From positions 62,001 through 126,000 of the forward strand of contig SXHN01000118.1 in assembly GCA_005773635.1 (NCBI GenBank): a stretch of 64,000 nucleotides of DNA, read 5' to 3'. Position 1 is the stretch's first letter. Each line of letters begins with the position of its first letter. The DNA comes from Actinomycetota bacterium. GTDB lineage: Bacteria > Actinomycetota > Acidimicrobiia > IMCC26256 > PALSA-610. The position numbers and the translations under genes were made by a program. The notes below the pieces were generated by a model. That model was not told the origin of the DNA, did not search any database, and saw nothing but the letters and a program-made list of their open reading frames with translations. Positions 59,992 through 64,000 of the stretch are shown here, one piece after another.

Positions 59992-60893
59992 AACTTCAAT
60001 GCGGCGACCGGACAATAGAAGTGACCCGGCCGCTGATCATGGGAGTTGTCAACGCGACTCCGGATTCGTTCTCCGATGGCGGGAACTATCACACCGACGA
60101 TCAGCGGGTACAACGTGCTCTTGAAATCGCAGAGCAAGGCGCGGATCTACTCGATATCGGAGGGCAATCCGCGATCACCGGAGTACCCGAGATCAGTGAT
60201 CAACAAGAAATCGATCGCGTCATTCCAGTGCTCAATGGCATCCGTGGCTACACCGAGTGTTGTATTTCCATAGACACGTATAAACCAGCGGTCGCCGAAG
60301 CCGCGCTGGCCGCTGGCGCACATATCGTGAACGACATTTCTGGAGTATTGGCACCCGAACTTGCCGCAGTCGCTGCTCGCCACCGCGCGGGTTTCGTCGC
60401 TATGCACACCCGTTGGCGACCGAAAACCAAGTTCGACGCCCGAAAGCTCTATGACGACGTTGAGGGAGGCGTCGCCGGCGACGTCTTGAACTTCTTGACT
60501 GGGCGCGTCAACGTCTTGCTAGAAGCAGGATTAACGAACGAACAACTCATCTTGGATCCCGGACCCGACTTCGCCAAAACGGCCGCCCAGACCGTCGACG
60601 TACTCCGCGGCCTTCCATCGCTTGTCGCGCTCGGACGCCCGGTGCTACTCGCGCTTTCCCGCAAAGACTTCATCGGAGTGATCACAAATCGCCCGCCCCG
60701 GGAACGCCTTGCCGGAACCCTGGCGGCGGTCGCAGCAACTACCGCGCTTGCGCCCGCTTCCATTCTACGGGTCCATGACGTTCGCGAGGTTCGTGAGTTT
60801 CTTGCGGTGCTGGATGTGCTCGACGGCCGCGCAGCCCTCGACCCCGACGCGAAGCTTGCCGACAACCTTCGTTGGCAGAATCGTCCAACGTGA
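59988..60893 (+). CDS. folP: Dihydropteroate synthase-like protein with altered pterin/pABA loops
   Basis: A 301-residue TIM barrel that matches dihydropteroate synthase in MGVVNATPDSFSDGG, ISIDTYKP, AHIVNDISG, ALSRKDFIG and RVHDVREVR. The loop that normally reads DIGGESTRPG is DIGGQSAITG here, and the MHMRGxP region is AMHTRWRPK. These loops carry key pterin and pABA contacts, so it may be a FolP2-like paralogue with another activity rather than the main folate enzyme. It is coupled to the genes on both sides by four-base overlaps (glycosyltransferase before, small membrane protein after). Confidence 0.8.
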   Translation: MKLQCGDRTIEVTRPLIMGVVNATPDSFSDGGNYHTDDQRVQRALEIAEQGADLLDIGGQSAITGVPEISDQQEIDRVIPVLNGIRGYTECCISIDTYKPAVAEAALAAGAHIVNDISGVLAPELAAVAARHRAGFVAMHTRWRPKTKFDARKLYDDVEGGVAGDVLNFLTGRVNVLLEAGLTNEQLILDPGPDFAKTAAQTVDVLRGLPSLVALGRPVLLALSRKDFIGVITNRPPRERLAGTLAAVAATTALAPASILRVHDVREVREFLAVLDVLDGRAALDPDAKLADNLRWQNRPT

Positions 60894-61165
60894 ACACACT
60901 CAAACCCCCCACCCCCGAGGTGCTCGAACGCCGAGCCCGCATCGCCAAGCTGGTCGCGTTCGGAAAGCGAACTGGTTACGGCGCGCTCCTAACGTCGATC
61001 GTGGCATTCGTCATTTCAGCGGTACACGGGTTCACGGGTTGGACCGTAACGATCGCGACGATCGGCTTGATCATTGCGTGCCTCGTTCTACCGGGCGCCA
61101 TCGTCTTTGGCTATGGCATCAAGGCTGCAGAACGCGAAGAACGCGGTGGCGGCTCATTTCATTGA
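60890..61165 (+). CDS. Small two-span membrane protein, unknown
   Basis: A 91-residue protein with a basic N-terminus (LERRARIAKLVAFGKRTGYG) and two hydrophobic segments (about residues 35-53 and 56-76), ending in a charged glycine-rich tail. GTG at 60890 overlaps the preceding stop (GTGA). I do not recognise a named family; the coupling suggests it is made with the DHPS-like protein. Confidence 0.7.
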   Translation: MNTLKPPTPEVLERRARIAKLVAFGKRTGYGALLTSIVAFVISAVHGFTGWTVTIATIGLIIACLVLPGAIVFGYGIKAAEREERGGGSFH

Positions 61166-61182
61166 ATTCGTGCAACCGGTCG

Positions 61183-61188
61183 TAGCAT
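61183..61188 (+). promoter_or_regulatory. Candidate -10 box of aldo/keto reductase gene (leaderless)
   Basis: TAGCAT is followed by six bases (GAAATT) and the ATG at 61195. TTGAAT at 61162-61167 could be a -35 with a short 15-base spacer. Confidence 0.5.
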
Positions 61189-61194
61189 GAAATT

Positions 61195-62202
61195 ATGAAA
61201 TTTCGTCGTTTTGGCACGAGTGACCTCATGGTTTCTGAAATTGGGATCGGCACCTGGACGCTTGCGAGCGACTGGTGGGGCGAAGTCAAGAATCCGATGG
61301 AACTGTTGCGAGCCGCGCTTGATGTCGGAATCAACTTCATTGATACGGCGCCCGTCTATGGGGAGTCCGCGGCGGGCGAAACGATGCTCGCCGACCTGTT
61401 GCGCACTAACCGTTCAGACATCATCGTCACCACAAAATGCGGATACGACATCGATGCGCCACGAATCAAGGGGCAAGGCGAACGTCCACAGGATTTCAGC
61501 CCTGCCGGAGTTCGCGGCCAACTCGAAGATTCACTGCGGCGCCTCCAGACCGACTACATCGATCTCTACCAACTCCACAATGTGCGCATTGATCCCGTGC
61601 GCGCAGACGATCTCTGGGACGAACTGCTGAGCTTGCGCGCCCAAGGGAAAATTCGCGAACTCGGCGTGGCGTTGGGGCCCGCCATTGGTTGGGTGACTGA
61701 AGGCGTTGAGTCCGTCGATAGTCGACCGATCGTGGCGCTGCAGACAGTTTTCAACATCCTGGAACAAGAACCAGGTCTCACCTTTGCAGCTTGCGACCGT
61801 GTCAAAGCTGGCGAGTGTGGCCTCATCGCACGCGTGCCACATGCATCCGACACATTGTCTGGGCGAGTAACTCCTGACACGGTCTTTCCTCCTGGCGATC
61901 ATCGTTCGCATCGCAACAAAGACAACATGCTCGACAACTTCGAAAAGGCAGCCACGTTGGGCTTTCTTTGGGCACCCGAAACCGGACGAACTATCGGACA
62001 AGCGGCCGTCGCGGGTATTCTCGCTAACCCCGCGTTCACCACTGTGCTGCCAACCGTTGTCACTGTTTCCGAAATTCGCGAATACGCCGCCGCTTCGGAA
62101 ATGCCACTGTCATCAAGCGAGGCACGAGACCTCGACAACATGTTCGCTCGCAATTTCGACCACGCGGATCGCTACGTCATGCCGCTGAAGACCAGCGTGT
62201 AG
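61195..62202 (+). CDS. Aldo/keto reductase
   Basis: A 335-residue AKR-family TIM barrel that reduces aldehydes or ketones with NADPH. DVGINFIDTAPVYGES carries the catalytic aspartate and tyrosine near residues 48-53, TTKCG holds the catalytic lysine, and LYQLHNVRID is the histidine motif. GQAAVAGILANPAFTTVLPTV is the NADP-binding C-terminal part. It has a short intergenic link (14 bases) to a TetR gene. Physiological substrate unknown. Confidence 0.92.
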   Translation: MKFRRFGTSDLMVSEIGIGTWTLASDWWGEVKNPMELLRAALDVGINFIDTAPVYGESAAGETMLADLLRTNRSDIIVTTKCGYDIDAPRIKGQGERPQDFSPAGVRGQLEDSLRRLQTDYIDLYQLHNVRIDPVRADDLWDELLSLRAQGKIRELGVALGPAIGWVTEGVESVDSRPIVALQTVFNILEQEPGLTFAACDRVKAGECGLIARVPHASDTLSGRVTPDTVFPPGDHRSHRNKDNMLDNFEKAATLGFLWAPETGRTIGQAAVAGILANPAFTTVLPTVVTVSEIREYAAASEMPLSSSEARDLDNMFARNFDHADRYVMPLKTSV

Positions 62203-62212
62203 AAATCTCTAC
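62199..62212. promoter_or_regulatory. Inverted repeat at AKR stop, upstream of tetR
   Basis: GTAGA, AATC and TCTAC form a perfect 5-bp-arm inverted repeat across the aldo/keto reductase stop codon and just before the regulator start at 62217. It is a candidate autoregulatory site or weak hairpin. Confidence 0.35.
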
Positions 62213-62216
62213 TTCA

Positions 62217-62798
62217 GTGCGCTTACCTGCCGAACAACGGCGACGCCAACTCCTCGACGTCGCCCGCGACGTATTCGCCGAACGCGGGTTCCATGCGACG
62301 GCAATGGACGACATAGCAGTCGTCGCAGGCGTCACCAAACCGGTCTTGTACCAACATTTCGACAACAAACGTGCGTTGTTTTTGGAACTCCTCGACGACG
62401 TCGGCAATCAGCTCCTTTCCGAACTTTCGGTCGTAACCGCGCCAGAACTCAACGGCCGCGAACGTGTGGAGTCTGGGTTTCAGGCATACTTCCGCTTTGT
62501 AACTTCGAATCCGGCCGCGTTTCGATTGCTGTTTGGTGCGTCGGTTCGCAATGATCCAGATTTCGCGCAACGGGCCGATACCGCGCTCGACAATGCAGCG
62601 CTCGCCATTTCCAAGTTGATCGATTTGCCGGTCGACGAGCAACATCGTCTCGTACTCGCGCACGCGATCGTTGGCATCGCAGAGGCGACGAGCAGGCGAT
62701 CACTCGCCAGCGACAACGAAGCAAATACGGTCGACACCGACAAACTCGCAAGTTGGCTTGCGGAACTCGCGTGGTTCGGCTTGCGCGGCGTCCGCTGA
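62217..62798 (+). CDS. TetR-family transcriptional regulator
   Basis: A 193-residue TetR-type regulator. The N-terminal helix-turn-helix (DDIAVVAGVTKPVLYQHFDNKRALF, residues 31-55) is typical, followed by an all-helical ligand domain. It starts at a GTG 14 bases after the aldo/keto reductase gene and probably regulates it. It converges with coaA, with four bases between stops. Confidence 0.9.
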   Translation: MRLPAEQRRRQLLDVARDVFAERGFHATAMDDIAVVAGVTKPVLYQHFDNKRALFLELLDDVGNQLLSELSVVTAPELNGRERVESGFQAYFRFVTSNPAAFRLLFGASVRNDPDFAQRADTALDNAALAISKLIDLPVDEQHRLVLAHAIVGIAEATSRRSLASDNEANTVDTDKLASWLAELAWFGLRGVR

Positions 62799-62802
62799 AC
62801 TT

Positions 62803-63750
62803 TTATCGCTTGCGAAGTCTGACCCGCTCGACTTGATGATCCCGACCTTTTTCAAGAATGAGGTCGGCACGAGATCGAGTCGGCAGGATATTTTCACGGA
62901 GATTCACGCCATTGACATTGGCCCAAATCATCTCCGCGAAGTCCAACACTGCGCCATCGGCCATCGGTACAAGAAATCCGAAGAACGAACGTGGATCCGT
63001 TTTCGCAACATCACGCAGATGAAACGTTCGGTCGATATACCACTGGCGAACATCTTCTTCCCGCGCATCAACATAGATAGAAAAATCGAAATAGTCGGAG
63101 ACAAAACGATCATCTGATGTGTCTCGGGTCGGAGGTACTTGCAATACATTGATGCCCTCGACAATTACGATGTCGGGCACCCTCATGTGCATAGATGTCT
63201 CCGCAACGTCGTAAGTGACATGCGAATACAGCGGCACTTCTACGCTTTCAACGCCAGACTTCAGGTTGTGCAACAGGGCAACCAAGCGACGGACGTCGTA
63301 ACTCTCCGGAAACCCCTTTCGGTGCATCATGTTGCGTTCGTGCAGTACCGCATTCGAATAGAGAAATCCGTCGGTCGTTACAACCTCGACGCCAGGATGC
63401 GATGGCCAGCGAGCCAACAGGGCCTGCAGCACCCGTGACGTCGTGCTCTTCCCCACGGCAACGCTGCCCGCAACACCGATCACAAACGGGATGCGCGGCG
63501 TCAACGTACCGAGAAACGTCGCTGTCGTTTCGTGCAAATGTTGGACCGCAGCGACGCGGAGATTCAATAGTCGACTCAACGGCAGATAGACCTCAGCTAC
63601 TTCGCCCAAAGCAACGTTTTCATCCAGACCACGCAAGGCCAAAAGATCGGATTCATCCAACGTGAGTGGAGTGTTCGCCCGCAACGCCTTCCACGTAGCA
63701 CGATCGAATTCGTCGTAAATTTTGTTAGCTGCGGCCTGGTGATCAGTCAT
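62803..63750 (-). CDS. coaA: Type I pantothenate kinase
   Basis: A 315-residue prokaryotic type I pantothenate kinase, the first step of coenzyme A synthesis. The P-loop GVAGSVAVGKSTTSR is near residue 95, TTDGFLYSNAVL has the catalytic aspartate, MHRKGFPESYD and SHVTYD bind pantothenate, and VEGINVLQ follows. ATG at 63750 or GTG at 63753 are both possible. It is a housekeeping gene. Confidence 0.95.
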   Translation of the reverse strand: MTDHQAAANKIYDEFDRATWKALRANTPLTLDESDLLALRGLDENVALGEVAEVYLPLSRLLNLRVAAVQHLHETTATFLGTLTPRIPFVIGVAGSVAVGKSTTSRVLQALLARWPSHPGVEVVTTDGFLYSNAVLHERNMMHRKGFPESYDVRRLVALLHNLKSGVESVEVPLYSHVTYDVAETSMHMRVPDIVIVEGINVLQVPPTRDTSDDRFVSDYFDFSIYVDAREEDVRQWYIDRTFHLRDVAKTDPRSFFGFLVPMADGAVLDFAEMIWANVNGVNLRENILPTRSRADLILEKGRDHQVERVRLRKR

Positions 63751-63779
63751 CACGGGCGATTCTTACCGAGCGAGCCGGG

Positions 63780-64000
63780 TCACGACGGACGCTGCCATGG
63801 CTGTGTGCGTTCGGATCGCAGCGCATACGCAATTTCGGCAACGATGGGTTCGATCTCTGCTGCGGTTCCCAAGATCCCAGCGACCGTGATCCGAATGTGT
63901 TCTGGCTGCGACGCGTCGACGGTAAATGGCGACCCTGGTGACGCTCCAATGCCGCGCGCCGCAAGTGCCAATAGCGCATCGCTTTCACGTTCGACTGCGA
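63780..64000 (-). CDS. C-terminal part of a fold-type I aminotransferase (MocR-like)
   Basis: Only the last 72 codons are inside the window and the frame is open to the edge. The tail ALAARGIGASPGSPFTVDASQPEHIRIT-like pattern (here split: LAARGIGASPGSPFT, then HIRITVAG, then EIEPIVAEIAYAL) is the C-terminus of PLP aminotransferases, in particular MocR/PdxR-type regulators. Whether an N-terminal GntR domain is present cannot be seen. Confidence 0.65.
   Translation of the reverse strand, partial: AVERESDALLALAARGIGASPGSPFTVDASQPEHIRITVAGILGTAAEIEPIVAEIAYALRSERTQPWQRPS

Noticed and set aside
1-64000. tRNA, rRNA, riboswitch, insertion sequence, prophage or toxin-antitoxin locus
   Set aside because: Intergenic gaps are short (all under about 200 bases). 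None shows a tRNA cloverleaf, a known riboswitch core, terminal inverted repeats with a transposase, or a toxin-antitoxin pair.

Overview
The window looks like chromosomal DNA of an actinobacterium. The markers are a fused E1/E2 2-oxoglutarate enzyme of the Kgd type, a WhiB-family Fe-S regulator, a Bpa-type proteasome activator, a PdtaS-like histidine kinase beside a pair of ArsA/Get3-like ATPases (as in Mycobacterium Rv3679-Rv3680), class II DAHP synthase and type I pantothenate kinase. GC content is in the high fifties by eye (not computed). The complete CcmA-I cytochrome c system and the gene mix make a deep-branching class such as Acidimicrobiia my best guess. That placement is inference. 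I found no rRNA, tRNA, CRISPR array, phage or insertion sequence. Coding density is very high, no gene-free stretch exceeds 300 bases, and overlaps of the ATGA/GTGA type are common.

Layout. 70-5356: four-gene catabolic operon (amidohydrolase, aldehyde dehydrogenase, CoA-transferase/hydrolase, SDR). 5408-10941: proteasome activator, DAHP synthase and the 2-oxoglutarate enzyme, followed by a 50-bp tandem repeat. 11077-15241: dapA-like gene, TSUP transporter, uracil-DNA glycosylase, lipid kinase and phosphodiesterase, several in divergent pairs. 15441-19363: WhiB gene converging on a BagA-BagB-PdtaS operon. 19390-26049: secreted subtilase with FG-GAP repeats, Mrp ATPase, SufR-like regulator and cysteine desulfurase (Fe-S theme). 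26071-31458: GGDEF-EAL protein, then a GntR regulator translationally coupled to aconitase. 31528-37433: three genes for a secreted lyase-like protein, a small molybdenum-cofactor oxidoreductase and a FN3/FG-GAP surface protein. 37545-44506: cyclophilin plus a complete ccmABCDEFGHI operon, including a 46-codon ccmD. 44660-46587: sortase and threonine dehydratase/serine racemase family enzyme. 46588-52110: sugar epimerase, GT-C-like membrane protein, GT2 glycosyltransferase, DUF2064 transferase, a membrane cytochrome/molybdopterin fusion and a small membrane protein. 52126-55526: carotenoid oxygenase, TetR, enoyl-CoA hydratase and a single-domain biotinyl protein. 55611-58798: DUF5317-like protein and two membrane HD-domain proteins. 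58963-64000: glycosyltransferase, variant dihydropteroate synthase, small membrane protein, aldo/keto reductase, TetR, pantothenate kinase and the tail of a MocR-like or aminotransferase gene.

The strongest cross-cutting signal is in translation starts. About fifteen first genes have a TANNNT hexamer 6-9 bases before the start codon and usually no Shine-Dalgarno sequence, which indicates leaderless transcripts. A second class (whiB, mrp, acn, ppiB, the amidohydrolase) has a clear GGAG-type site. The best candidate for an undescribed system is the 46588-52110 glycosylation and molybdopterin-redox cluster, followed by the secreted-protein locus at 31528-37433.
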